From JBOGWA01 sp050693155 (GTDB lineage: Bacteria > Actinomycetota > UBA4738 > CALAEC01): a stretch of DNA of 15,156 nt. The position numbers were made by a program, and so were the translations under genes. Where the stretch lies: the NCBI GenBank assembly GCA_050693155.1, contig JBOGWA010000144.1, positions 1-15,156 of the forward strand, read 5' to 3'. A model generated the notes under the pieces. The model was not told where the DNA came from and searched no databases. It saw only the letters and a program-made list of their open reading frames with translations. Of the stretch, positions 1 through 7,609 are shown one piece after another (positions within the stretch are counted from its first letter, which is position 1; every line of letters starts with the position of its first letter).

Positions 1-1515
1 TGCAACCTTGTTACGGCCCTCACCGACGCGATGATGGACTCCGTCCCGGTCGTCGCGATCACCGGCCAGGTGCCGACGGCCGTTGTCGGAAACGACGCTT
101 TCCAGGAGGCGAACATGACCGGTGTGACGATGCCGGTCACGAAGCACAACTGGCTCATCACCGACCCCGCCGAGATCCCCCAGGTCGTGAAGGAAGCCTT
201 CTACATCGCTTCGACCGGCAGACCGGGCCCGGTGCTGATCGACATCCCGAAGGACGTCCTGATCACCGAATCCGAGTACGTGGAGCCGAACGGCATGAAC
301 CTTCCCGGCTACCGGCCGGTCACGAAAGGGAACGCCAAACAGATCCGCGAGGCCGTCCGCCTGATCCTCGAAGCGGAGCGCCCGGTGATCTACTGCGGCG
401 GAGGCGTGCTCAAGGCCGAGGCCTCCGAGGAGCTCTATCGGCTCGCGACGACCGGCGATCTCCCGGTCATCACCACCCTCATGGCTCGGGGGGCCTTCCC
501 CGACACGCACCGGCTCGGATTGGGGATGCCGGGGATGCACGGCTCCTACTGGGCCGTCACCGCCATGCAGAAGACCGACCTCCTCATCACGCTCGGGGCT
601 CGGTTCGACGATCGCGTGACCGGGAATCTCGAGGCGTTCGCGCCCGACGCCAAGGTCATCCACGTCGACATCGACCCCGCGGAGATCGGGAAGAACCGGG
701 TCGCGGACGTCCCGATCGTGGGGGACGCGAAGAGTGTTACTGCGGAGATGGCCGAGCTTCTCGCCGCGGAACAACAGCGGCGCGGCAAGCCCGATCGCTC
801 GGCGTGGCTCGCGCAGATCGACGAGTGGAAGCAGAAGTTCCCTCTCCGGTACTCGCAGGAGGACGGCGGGCCGCTGAAGCCCCAATTCGTGATCGAACGG
901 CTCTACGAGCACGCGGGCTCTGACGCGACGGTGGTCGCCGGGGTCGGCCAGCACCAGATGTGGACCTCCCAGTTCTGGAAGTTCGAGCGGCCGCGAACGT
1001 GGATCAACTCAGGCGGTCTGGGGACGATGGGCTTTGCCGTCCCCGCGGCGCTCGGGGCGAAGGTCGGGCGGCCCGATGAGCTCGTCGTTGCGGTCGACGG
1101 CGACGGGTGCTTCCAGATGACCGCGCAGGAGCTCGCGACGTCGACGACGGAGAACATCCCGTTCGTCGTGGCGATCATCAACAACGCCTACCTCGGGATG
1201 GTTCGCCAGTGGCAGGAGCTCTTCTACAACGAGCGGTACAGCCAGGTATACCTCTCTCACGACGTCCCCGACTACGTGGGGCTCGCCGAGGCGTACGGCT
1301 GTGTTGGTCTTCGGGCCGAGACGCCCGAGGACGTCGATCCGGTGATCGAGAAGGCGCTTTCGGTCGGGGACAAGACCGTCGTCATCGACTTCCGGTGTGA
1401 CGAGGCGGAGATGTGCTTCCCGATGATCCCGGCAGGCGCCTCGAACGACGACATCGTCCTCGGTCCCGAGTTCGTCGTGCCGGCCGACGACCCGGCAGAC
1501 GCCCCGATCGCATGA
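1..1515 (+). CDS. ilvB: Acetolactate (acetohydroxyacid) synthase large subunit, 5' end outside window
   Basis: This is the catalytic subunit of acetohydroxyacid synthase. It is a ThDP- and FAD-dependent enzyme that condenses pyruvate with pyruvate or 2-oxobutyrate, the first common step of valine, leucine and isoleucine synthesis. The frame is open from base 1 and reads NLVTALTDAMMDSVPVV, which is internal family sequence, so the ATG at 31 is not the start. About 504 residues are present. Roughly the first 85, including the region of the catalytic glutamate, lie outside the window. Visible landmarks are PGPVLIDIPKDV, the central GMPGMHG and LGARFDDRVTG motifs, and the ThDP/Mg motif from GDG (nt 1099-1107) to NN (nt 1180-1185), followed by AYLGMVRQWQELFY. 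The C-terminus carries FPMIPAGASNDD, as in the family. The regulatory subunit ilvN follows after 7 nt, forming the usual pair. Identification is near certain. Confidence 0.97.
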   Translation, partial: CNLVTALTDAMMDSVPVVAITGQVPTAVVGNDAFQEANMTGVTMPVTKHNWLITDPAEIPQVVKEAFYIASTGRPGPVLIDIPKDVLITESEYVEPNGMNLPGYRPVTKGNAKQIREAVRLILEAERPVIYCGGGVLKAEASEELYRLATTGDLPVITTLMARGAFPDTHRLGLGMPGMHGSYWAVTAMQKTDLLITLGARFDDRVTGNLEAFAPDAKVIHVDIDPAEIGKNRVADVPIVGDAKSVTAEMAELLAAEQQRRGKPDRSAWLAQIDEWKQKFPLRYSQEDGGPLKPQFVIERLYEHAGSDATVVAGVGQHQMWTSQFWKFERPRTWINSGGLGTMGFAVPAALGAKVGRPDELVVAVDGDGCFQMTAQELATSTTENIPFVVAIINNAYLGMVRQWQELFYNERYSQVYLSHDVPDYVGLAEAYGCVGLRAETPEDVDPVIEKALSVGDKTVVIDFRCDEAEMCFPMIPAGASNDDIVLGPEFVVPADDPADAPIA

Positions 1516-1522
1516 GGACTCC

Positions 1523-2056
1523 ATGAGCCTGCACACCGTCTCGGTACTCGTGGAGAACAAGCCGGGCGTCCTCGCTCGGGTCGCGAACCTGTTCGCGCGC
1601 CGCGGCTTCAACATCCACTCCCTCGCGGTCGGCACGACCGAGGAGGAGGGATTCTCGCGGATGACCATCGTCGTCGACGTGAAGAAGAAGCCGCTGGAAC
1701 AGGTCACGAAGCAGCTGAACAAGCTGATCAACGTCCTGAAGGTCGTCGAGCTCGAACCCGATCAGGCGGTCGAGCGAGAGCTCGCCATGTTCAAGGTGAA
1801 GGCCGAGGACGACTCTCGCGCTCGCGTGATCGAGATCGCGCAGATCTTCCGAGCCCGGATCGTCGACGTCACGCACGCGACGCTCATGGTCGAGGCGACC
1901 GGGACGCCCGACAAGCTCGAGGCGCTGAAGGAGCTCTTGGACGGCTACGGAGTTACCGAGATGGTTCGAACGGGCCGAGTCGCCCTCGGCCGCGGCGACA
2001 AGAGCATTCACGAACGTCGCAGACTTCGGACGGTCTCGGAAGGTTCGGGGGGGTAG
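1523..2056 (+). CDS. ilvN: Acetolactate synthase small (regulatory) subunit
   Basis: This is the regulatory subunit of acetohydroxyacid synthase. It activates the large subunit and confers feedback inhibition by valine or related end products. The 177-residue product has an N-terminal ACT domain (about residues 3-77, starting HTVSVLVENKPGVLARVAN and containing RRGFNIHSLAVG) and the usual C-terminal domain (about 85-160, with REL, MFKVKAE and a second ACT-like fold). The length is typical of the long bacterial form. The ATG at 1523 follows a TGAGGA ribosome-binding site (1513-1518) that overlaps the ilvB stop codon, so the two subunits are probably translated together. The C-terminal tail (HERRRLRTVSEGSGG) is Arg/Ser/Gly rich and probably unstructured. 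Confidence 0.96.
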   Translation: MSLHTVSVLVENKPGVLARVANLFARRGFNIHSLAVGTTEEEGFSRMTIVVDVKKKPLEQVTKQLNKLINVLKVVELEPDQAVERELAMFKVKAEDDSRARVIEIAQIFRARIVDVTHATLMVEATGTPDKLEALKELLDGYGVTEMVRTGRVALGRGDKSIHERRRLRTVSEGSGG

Positions 2057-2095
2057 CTCGCCATAGGGTGAGGCGACCCTCGCGGGCAGGTGAGC
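2056..2095 (+). promoter_or_regulatory. Nested RNA hairpin in the ilvN-ilvC spacer
   Basis: The only non-coding gap of note inside the operon can fold into a two-layer stem. The outer arm is GCTCGCC (2056-2062) with GGTGAGC (2089-2095), with one G-U pair. The inner arm is AGGGT (2065-2069) with ACCCT (2076-2080). It sits directly after the ilvN stop and about 35 nt before the ilvC start. There is no U-tract, so it is not a classical intrinsic terminator. It could be a processing or stability element that sets ilvC levels, or it may be chance in GC-rich DNA. Confidence 0.3.
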
Positions 2096-2120
2096 AACCC
2101 CCCCGATCAACCCGCACGAA

Positions 2121-2125
2121 GGGAG
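2121..2125 (+). promoter_or_regulatory. Ribosome-binding site that decides the ilvC start
   Basis: GGGAG lies 5 nt upstream of the GTG at 2131. Family alignment places the first conserved residues just after this GTG. It therefore sets the start and excludes the longer open frame that begins at 2068. Confidence 0.7.
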
Positions 2126-2130
2126 AACGA

Positions 2131-3144
2131 GTGGCCACCATCGAATACGAGAAGGACGCGGACCGCTCCGCACTCGAGGGGCAGCGGATCGCGGTCCTCG
2201 GTTACGGAAGCCAGGGCCACGCCCACGCCCTGAACCTGCGCGACTCGGGGTTTGACGTGCGCGTCGGTCTCCGGAACGGATCGCGCTCGTGGAAGAAGGC
2301 GGAGGACGCGGGACTCCGCGTCGTCCCGATCGGCGAGGCCGTCGGCGAGGCTGATGTCGCCATGGTTCTTCTCCCCGATACGGCTCAGGCCCACGTCTAC
2401 GACGACGAGATCGGCCCGAACCTGTCCGAGGGCAACGTGCTCATGTTCGCCCACGGCTTCAACATCCACTTCGGGCGGATCAGCCCTCCCGAAACCGTCG
2501 ACGTCTCGATGGTCGCTCCGAAGGGCCCCGGACACCTTCTCAGGCGGACCTTCGAGGAGGGCAAGGGCATCCCGGCGCTCCTTGCGGTTCACCGCGACGC
2601 GACGGGGAAGGCTCGTGAGCGGACCCTCGCCTACGCGTCCGGGATCGGTTCGACTCGAGCGGGCGTCATCGAAACGACGTTTGCCGAGGAGACCGAGACG
2701 GACCTCTTCGGCGAGCAGGTCGTCCTGTGCGGCGGCACGTCGGGGCTCGTCCAGGCGGGGTTCGAGACGCTCGTCGATGCCGGGTACCAACCGGAGGTCG
2801 CCTACTTCGAGTGCCTCCACGAATTGAAGCTCATCGTCGATCTCCTGTACGAGGGCGGGTTCGCGTGGATGCGCCACTCGATCTCCGACACCGCCGAGTT
2901 CGGCGACTACACGCGCGGGCCGCGCATCGTGGACGAGGAGACGCGCGCACGGATGCGGCAGATCCTCGAGGACATCCGCTCCGGCGAGTTCGCGCGGGAG
3001 TGGGTCGCCGAAGCCGATGCGGGCGCCCCGAACTTCACCCGGATGCGTGAGGAGGCAAGGACCCATCCAATCGAGGACGTCGGAAGGCGTCTCCGCTCCC
3101 TCATGGCCTTCCTCGATGCCAAGGAGGTGTCCTCGGATGGGTGA
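2131..3144 (+). CDS. ilvC: Ketol-acid reductoisomerase (class I, NADP-type)
   Basis: This enzyme carries out the Mg-dependent alkyl migration and NADPH reduction of acetolactate or acetohydroxybutyrate to the dihydroxy acid, the second shared step of branched-chain synthesis. The GTG start at 2131 gives 337 residues, the normal class I length. The Rossmann motif is GYGSQGHAHALNLRDSG (24-40). The cofactor loop GLRNGSRSWKKA (46-57) has the Arg and Ser residues expected to bind the NADPH 2'-phosphate. PKGPGHLLRRT (130-140) and ETTFAEETETDLFGEQ (181-196) are intact. The metal-binding acidic residues D191, E195, E227 and E231 and the substrate-binding S252 are all in place. The gene overlaps leuA by 8 nt, and the leuA ribosome-binding site lies inside it. 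The following step, ilvD, is not in the window. Confidence 0.97.
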   Translation: MATIEYEKDADRSALEGQRIAVLGYGSQGHAHALNLRDSGFDVRVGLRNGSRSWKKAEDAGLRVVPIGEAVGEADVAMVLLPDTAQAHVYDDEIGPNLSEGNVLMFAHGFNIHFGRISPPETVDVSMVAPKGPGHLLRRTFEEGKGIPALLAVHRDATGKARERTLAYASGIGSTRAGVIETTFAEETETDLFGEQVVLCGGTSGLVQAGFETLVDAGYQPEVAYFECLHELKLIVDLLYEGGFAWMRHSISDTAEFGDYTRGPRIVDEETRARMRQILEDIRSGEFAREWVAEADAGAPNFTRMREEARTHPIEDVGRRLRSLMAFLDAKEVSSDG

Positions 3145-4678
3145 GGGCGAGGTAAGCCGCGTCCAGATCTTCGATACGACCCTGCGAGACGGCGAGCAGG
3201 CTCCCGGGATCGCTCTCACTGTCCGGGAGAAGATCGAGATCGCCGAACAGCTCGCGCGGCTCGAGGTCGACGTGATCGAGGCGGGCTTTCCCGCGTCCTC
3301 TCCGGGGGAGTTCGAGGCGGTCCGCGAGATCGCCGATCGGGTGAAGGGCCCGGTCATCGCCGGGCTCGCCCGCTGCAACACGGCCGACATCGATCGGACC
3401 TGGGAGGCCGTTGGGGGAGCCCAGCACGGGCGGATTCACATCTTCATCTCGACGAGCGATGTCCACGTGAAGGACATGCTCCGGATGACGAACGACGGGG
3501 TGATTGAAGCCACGCGCGACAGCGTTCGGCGTGCCGTGGGGTACACGAACGACGTGGAGTTCTCCGCTCAGGACGCCACCCGAACCGACCCCGCGTTCAT
3601 GTTGGAGGTCTTCCGCGTCGCGGTCGAGGAAGGTGCGCGCGTCATCAACGTTCCCGACACCGTCGGCTACGCCATGCCGTATGAGTTCGGCGAGCTCGTG
3701 CGCATGGTCCGCGAGTCCCTCCCGGATGACGTGGTGATCTCGGTGCATTGCCACAACGACCTGGGTCTCGCGGTTGCGAACTCGCTCTCCGGGGTCAGGG
3801 CCGGCGCGCGCCAGGTCGAGGTTGCGGTGAACGGGATCGGCGAACGCGCCGGAAACTGCGCGCTCGAGGAGATCGTGATGACCCTCGCGACGCGTGGCGA
3901 GGCGCTCGGGCTCCACACCGGCCTCAACACGAAGGAGATCGCCCGCACGTCTCGGATGGTGTCCATGCTCACCGGATACCCCGTGCAGCCCAACAAATCC
4001 GTCGTCGGCTCGAGCGCGTTCGCCCACGAGTCGGGGATCCATCAGCACGGCGTGCTGATGAACCGGGCGACCTACGAGATCATGAACCCCGAGGACATCG
4101 GGCTCGAGGGAAGCCGGATCGTCCTCGGCAAGCACTCCGGACGGCACGCGTTCGCCGACGCGCTCGCCAAGCTCGGGTTCGAGCTGGACCGCGAGGCGTT
4201 GGATCGGGCGTTCGCCCGGTTCAAGGAGCTCGCGGACCGGAAGATCCAGCTCTCCGACGCCGACCTCGATGCGATCGTCGCCGACCAGCTCGGGACCGAG
4301 GAGGAGGTCTATCGGCTCGAGTCGCTCCAGGTCGCCGGGGGGACGCACCTTTCGCCGACGGCGACGGTCCGGCTCTCTCGCAACGGCACGACGCTCGAGG
4401 ACTCCGCGATGGGCGACGGCATGATCGACGCGGCGTGCGGAGCGATCCAGCGCGCGACCGGCATCGAAGGACGCCTCGTCAACTTCAACGTTTCGTCGGT
4501 CACGGGCGGCTCCGACGCGCTCGGAGACGTGGTCGTGCAGCTCGAGGTCGAAGGGAACGTTTTCACCGGCCGTGGCGTCTCCGCCGACGTCGTGGAGGCA
4601 AGCGCTCGCGCGTTCCTCTCCGCCGTCAACCGGGCGGTTCGCTTCTCCCGCAAGCAGGAGTCGCAGGAGACAGCGTGA
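3137..4678 (+). CDS. leuA: 2-isopropylmalate synthase
   Basis: This enzyme condenses 2-oxoisovalerate with acetyl-CoA to 2-isopropylmalate, committing carbon to leucine. The product is 513 residues, the usual length of the bacterial LeuA type with a C-terminal allosteric domain. The HMGL-like TIM barrel spans about 8-275, with DTTLRDGEQAPG (13-24), FISTSDVHVK, NVPDTVGYAMP and the metal-binding HCHNDLG (204-210). NGIGERAGN follows. PNKSVVGSSAFAHESGIHQ marks the linker and subdomain I. The LeuA dimer regulatory domain fills about 385-505 and is probably the site of leucine feedback inhibition. ATG 3137 is chosen because AAGGAGGTG (3121-3129) lies 7 nt upstream and the family sequence starts soon after. 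The open frame upstream of this is only antisense or shadow coding of ilvC. Confidence 0.97.
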   Translation: MGEGEVSRVQIFDTTLRDGEQAPGIALTVREKIEIAEQLARLEVDVIEAGFPASSPGEFEAVREIADRVKGPVIAGLARCNTADIDRTWEAVGGAQHGRIHIFISTSDVHVKDMLRMTNDGVIEATRDSVRRAVGYTNDVEFSAQDATRTDPAFMLEVFRVAVEEGARVINVPDTVGYAMPYEFGELVRMVRESLPDDVVISVHCHNDLGLAVANSLSGVRAGARQVEVAVNGIGERAGNCALEEIVMTLATRGEALGLHTGLNTKEIARTSRMVSMLTGYPVQPNKSVVGSSAFAHESGIHQHGVLMNRATYEIMNPEDIGLEGSRIVLGKHSGRHAFADALAKLGFELDREALDRAFARFKELADRKIQLSDADLDAIVADQLGTEEEVYRLESLQVAGGTHLSPTATVRLSRNGTTLEDSAMGDGMIDAACGAIQRATGIEGRLVNFNVSSVTGGSDALGDVVVQLEVEGNVFTGRGVSADVVEASARAFLSAVNRAVRFSRKQESQETA

Positions 4679-5988
4679 GCGGATACACGATCACCGAGAA
4701 GATCCTCGCGCGCGCCGCGGGACGGGAGTTCGTCCGGCCCGGTGATCTCATCATGGCGAACGTCGACCTGGCTATGGGGAACGACATCACGGCGCCCGTC
4801 GCGATCAAACGCTTCCGCGAGCTCGGGATCGATCGAGTCTGGGACCGGTCGAAGATCGCACTCGTGCCGAGCCATTTCGCGCCGGCGAAGGACATCGCCT
4901 CGGCAGGGTTGGTCTCCGCGATGCGCGAGTTCGCGAAAGAGCAGCAAATCGAGCACTTCTTCGAGCTCGGCCGCTCGGGGATCGAGCACATCCTGCTCCC
5001 CGAGCAGGCGCTCGCGCTTCCCGGGATGGTGATCATCGGCGCGGACTCCCACTCCTGCACCTACGGCGCGCTCGGAAACTTCGCGACCGGCGTGGGTTCG
5101 ACCGATCTCGCCGCGGTGCTCGCGACCGGAAAGATCTGGCTCCGTGTCCCCGAGTCCGTGAAGTTCGTCTACACGGGCGCGCCCGGTCCGTGGATCGTCG
5201 GGAAGGACCTGATCCTCTCCGTCATCGCCCGGATCGGCGACGACGGCGCCTCGTATCAGGCGATGGAACACACGGGACCGGCACTCGCGTATCTCTCGAT
5301 GGAGTCGCGGCTCACGCTCACGAACATGGCGATCGAGGCGGGAGCGAAGTCCGGGATCATCGCGCCCGACGAGGTCACCCTCGACTACGTCCGCGAGCGC
5401 CAGGAAGCCAACGACCGCTACTTCGATTTCGAGGTCTTCGACTCGGATCCCGATGCGGAATACGCGCAAGTCCACGACGTCGATGTTTCGACGATCGAGC
5501 CGCAGGTGGCCCTCCCGTCCCTCCCGTCGAAGTCGGTGCCTGTCTCGGACGTCGAAAAGGTCCCAGTGGATCAGGTCTTCATCGGCTCGTGCACGAACGC
5601 CCGGATCGAGGATCTCCGGATCGCGGCGCACGTTCTTCGAGGCCGGGAGGCGGCCCCGACCGTGCGACTGATGGTCATCCCGGCCACCCAAGAGGTGTGG
5701 AAGCAGGCGAACCGAGAGGGCCTCCTCCAGGTCTTCGCCGAGGCCGGCGCGACCGTTTCCACACCCACATGCGGAGCCTGTCTCGGAGGCCACATGGGCG
5801 TCCTCGGACCGGACGAGGTCTGCGTCTCGACCTCCAATCGGAACTACGTCGGCCGGATGGGACACCGGAGCGCGAAGGTGTATCTGACGAATCCCGCGGT
5901 CGCCGCCGCCACGGCTGTCGCGGGGACGATCGCGCATCCCGATGAGCTCGGGGTGGACCCGCCCGAGTTCCTCCGGGGGGCCGGGTGA
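4675..5988 (+). CDS. leuC: 3-isopropylmalate dehydratase large subunit (HacA-like short type)
   Basis: This is the iron-sulfur subunit of isopropylmalate isomerase, an aconitase-family enzyme that converts 2- to 3-isopropylmalate. Here it very likely also isomerises citramalate. The GTG at 4675 overlaps the leuA stop in GTGA and gives 437 residues. That is shorter than the roughly 466 residues of the enterobacterial form and matches the type found in archaea, thermophiles and many actinobacteria. The ligands of the 4Fe-4S cluster are visible: C306 in GSCTNARIEDL, and C366 and C369 in TPTCGACLGGHMG. Other family marks are IGADSHSCTYGALG (121-134), SNRNYVGRMG and the final TNPAVAAATAVAG. The open frame extends about 300 codons upstream, but that part is Arg-rich shadow translation of leuA. 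Its partner leuD follows with another GTGA overlap. Confidence 0.96.
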   Translation: MSGYTITEKILARAAGREFVRPGDLIMANVDLAMGNDITAPVAIKRFRELGIDRVWDRSKIALVPSHFAPAKDIASAGLVSAMREFAKEQQIEHFFELGRSGIEHILLPEQALALPGMVIIGADSHSCTYGALGNFATGVGSTDLAAVLATGKIWLRVPESVKFVYTGAPGPWIVGKDLILSVIARIGDDGASYQAMEHTGPALAYLSMESRLTLTNMAIEAGAKSGIIAPDEVTLDYVRERQEANDRYFDFEVFDSDPDAEYAQVHDVDVSTIEPQVALPSLPSKSVPVSDVEKVPVDQVFIGSCTNARIEDLRIAAHVLRGREAAPTVRLMVIPATQEVWKQANREGLLQVFAEAGATVSTPTCGACLGGHMGVLGPDEVCVSTSNRNYVGRMGHRSAKVYLTNPAVAAATAVAGTIAHPDELGVDPPEFLRGAG

Positions 5989-6554
5989 GCAAGCGCTTCC
6001 ACTTCGAGGGCGCCGCGCACATCTACGGCGACAACGTCGACACCGACGTGATCATCCCCGCTCGCTATCTCACGGTGAGCGACCCGGAAGAGCTCGCCGA
6101 GCACTGTCTCGAGGACCTCGATCCGGACTTCGCCTCTCGCGTCCGGGTCGGGGACCTGATCGTTGCCGGGCGAAACTTCGGATCGGGATCCTCCCGCGAG
6201 CACGCCGCGCTCGCGATCAAGGGAGCGGGGGTCGCCTGTGTCGTGGCGGACTCGTTCGCCCGGATCTTCTACCGGAACGCGATCAACGTCGGCCTGCCGA
6301 TCGTGGAGTGCGCAGGCGCCGCTGTCGATGCCGAGAGCGGCGACACCGTCGTTGTCGACCTCGACGAAGGCACGGTGGAGAACATGACGAGGGGAACGCG
6401 GTACGAAGCCACGCCGCTTCCGGAGTTCATGCAGGACATCCTCCGCGCTGGGGGCCTCATGCCGTGGGTGAAGCGCAGCCTCGGCGAAGGCGGAACGGTC
6501 ACGGTGGGAGTTGCCGAGGGTGAGCCCGACCAGGCCGATTGGAGGCTCGACTGA
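5985..6554 (+). CDS. leuD: 3-isopropylmalate dehydratase small subunit
   Basis: This is the small 'swivel' subunit that completes the isopropylmalate isomerase active site with LeuC. The 189-residue product has the diagnostic DNVDTDVIIPARYL (16-29), which recognises substrate, and GRNFGSGSSREHAALA (62-77). These are followed by a lone Ile/Val-rich core and ADSFARIFYRNAINVGLP. The start is the GTG at 5985 in a GTGA overlap with the leuC stop, with a G-rich ribosome-binding stretch just upstream. The length is slightly above that of the short archaeal-type LeuD (about 160-170) because of an acidic C-terminal tail rich in Glu and Asp. Its stop overlaps the start of leuB by 1 nt (TGATG). Equal production of LeuC and LeuD is likely through coupled translation. 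Confidence 0.96.
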   Translation: MSKRFHFEGAAHIYGDNVDTDVIIPARYLTVSDPEELAEHCLEDLDPDFASRVRVGDLIVAGRNFGSGSSREHAALAIKGAGVACVVADSFARIFYRNAINVGLPIVECAGAAVDAESGDTVVVDLDEGTVENMTRGTRYEATPLPEFMQDILRAGGLMPWVKRSLGEGGTVTVGVAEGEPDQADWRLD

Positions 6555-7609
6555 TGGCGTCGGCAGCTCGATATCGCATCGGCGTCATTCCCGGCGACGG
6601 CACCGGGCCCGAGGTCGTTGCCGAGGGACTCAAGGTGCTGGAGGCGGTGCTCCCGGGCGCGACTGCCATCACGATCTACGACTGGGGCGGGGAACGGTAT
6701 CTCGCGACCGGCGAGACGCTGCCGGACTCGGCGCTGGAAGATCTCGGGCACCTCGACGCGATCTATCTGGGTGCGATTGGGCATCCGGGCGTCCCTTCCG
6801 GCGTGCTCGAGCGAGGGATCCTGCTTCGCATCCGGTTCGGTCTCGACCAATACGTCAACCTCCGCCCCGTTCGCCTCTACGAAGGCGTCCAAGCCCGTGT
6901 TCGTGGCGTCGAGGCCTCGGATGTGGACTTGGTGGTGGTCCGCGAGAACGTCGAGGGCCTCTACGCGGGCTCCGGCCGGTTCGAGCGGAAAGGCACGGCC
7001 GACGAGGTGGCCGTCCAGGAGAGTGTGAACACGAGGGGCGGGGTCGAGCGCGTCGTGCGGTACGCCTTCGATCTGGCACTGAAGCGACGCGGCCATGTGG
7101 ACCTAGTCCACAAGACGAACGTCCTCAACTACTCCGGGGATCTTTGGCAACGCGTCGTCGACGAGGTGGCCCACGACTTCTCCGACGTCGAGACGGGATA
7201 TCTGCACGTCGACGCCTTCTGCGTCCTGGCGCTGGAGGATCCCTCCCGGTTTGACGTGGTCGTAACCGACAACATGTTCGGCGACATCATCACCGACCTC
7301 GCAGCGGTGCTTCAGGGGGGCCTGGGAGTCGCGTGCGGTGGGAACGTGAATCCCCAGGGCGTGTCCATGTTCGAACCGATCGGCGGAACCGCGCCCCAGT
7401 GGACGGGGACCGGAGGGATCAACCCCATCGCCGCGATCGGCGCGGTCGGGATGCTGCTGGAGAACCTTGGCGAGCGGGAAGCAGCGCGCCGGGTCGAGGC
7501 CGGCATCCGCCTGGCGGTCTCGAAGATGGCTTCTCAGACAGCCGGGGAGATGGGGTTCTCGACCTCCGAGGTCGGCGACCTAGTCGTGGAGGGCGCTCGA
7601 AATGCTTGA
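6554..7609 (+). CDS. leuB: 3-isopropylmalate dehydrogenase family protein (atypical active-site and cofactor positions)
   Basis: This is a beta-decarboxylating dehydrogenase expected to oxidise 3-isopropylmalate, and probably 3-methylmalate from the citramalate route. The 351-residue product has IPGDGTGPEV (12-21), GAIGHPGVPSGVLERG (73-88) and LRIRFGLDQYVNLRP (91-105), which carry the substrate-binding arginines. R130, K187 in VHKTNV, D220 and DNMFGDIITD (239-248) complete the metal and catalytic set. Two positions differ from textbook LeuB. The NT-x-Tyr segment reads NTRGGVERV (159-167), with no Tyr. The adenosine-ribose site reads GGTAPQWTG (277-285), with Gln282 where NAD-type enzymes have Asp. 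Position within leuCD-leuB-cimA argues strongly for the leucine/isoleucine role. A tartrate or D-malate dehydrogenase-like activity is the alternative. ATG 6554 has GGAGG 8 nt upstream, preferable to the TTG at 6539. Confidence 0.88.
   Translation: MASAARYRIGVIPGDGTGPEVVAEGLKVLEAVLPGATAITIYDWGGERYLATGETLPDSALEDLGHLDAIYLGAIGHPGVPSGVLERGILLRIRFGLDQYVNLRPVRLYEGVQARVRGVEASDVDLVVVRENVEGLYAGSGRFERKGTADEVAVQESVNTRGGVERVVRYAFDLALKRRGHVDLVHKTNVLNYSGDLWQRVVDEVAHDFSDVETGYLHVDAFCVLALEDPSRFDVVVTDNMFGDIITDLAAVLQGGLGVACGGNVNPQGVSMFEPIGGTAPQWTGTGGINPIAAIGAVGMLLENLGEREAARRVEAGIRLAVSKMASQTAGEMGFSTSEVGDLVVEGARNA

Noticed and set aside
2068..2130. Longer start for ilvC
   Set aside because: The extra 21 residues are not family-like and the ribosome-binding site serves the GTG at 2131.
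2107..3390. 427-codon minus-strand open frame opposite ilvC
   Set aside because: No family features. It spans the ilvC-leuA junction antisense to conserved motifs.
3748..4674. Long upstream extension of the leuC frame
   Set aside because: The added residues are Arg/Gly-rich shadow of leuA. The family N-terminus begins at the GTG at 4675.
4309..5937. 542-codon minus-strand open frame opposite leuA and leuC
   Set aside because: Shadow composition and no motifs. Both plus-strand genes are unmistakable.
6554..7609. Assignment as tartrate or D-malate dehydrogenase instead of LeuB
   Set aside because: Some residues resemble that group, but the gene lies between leuD and cimA with overlapping ends and keeps the LeuB-like arginine and Asp set. 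The leucine/isoleucine role is more likely.
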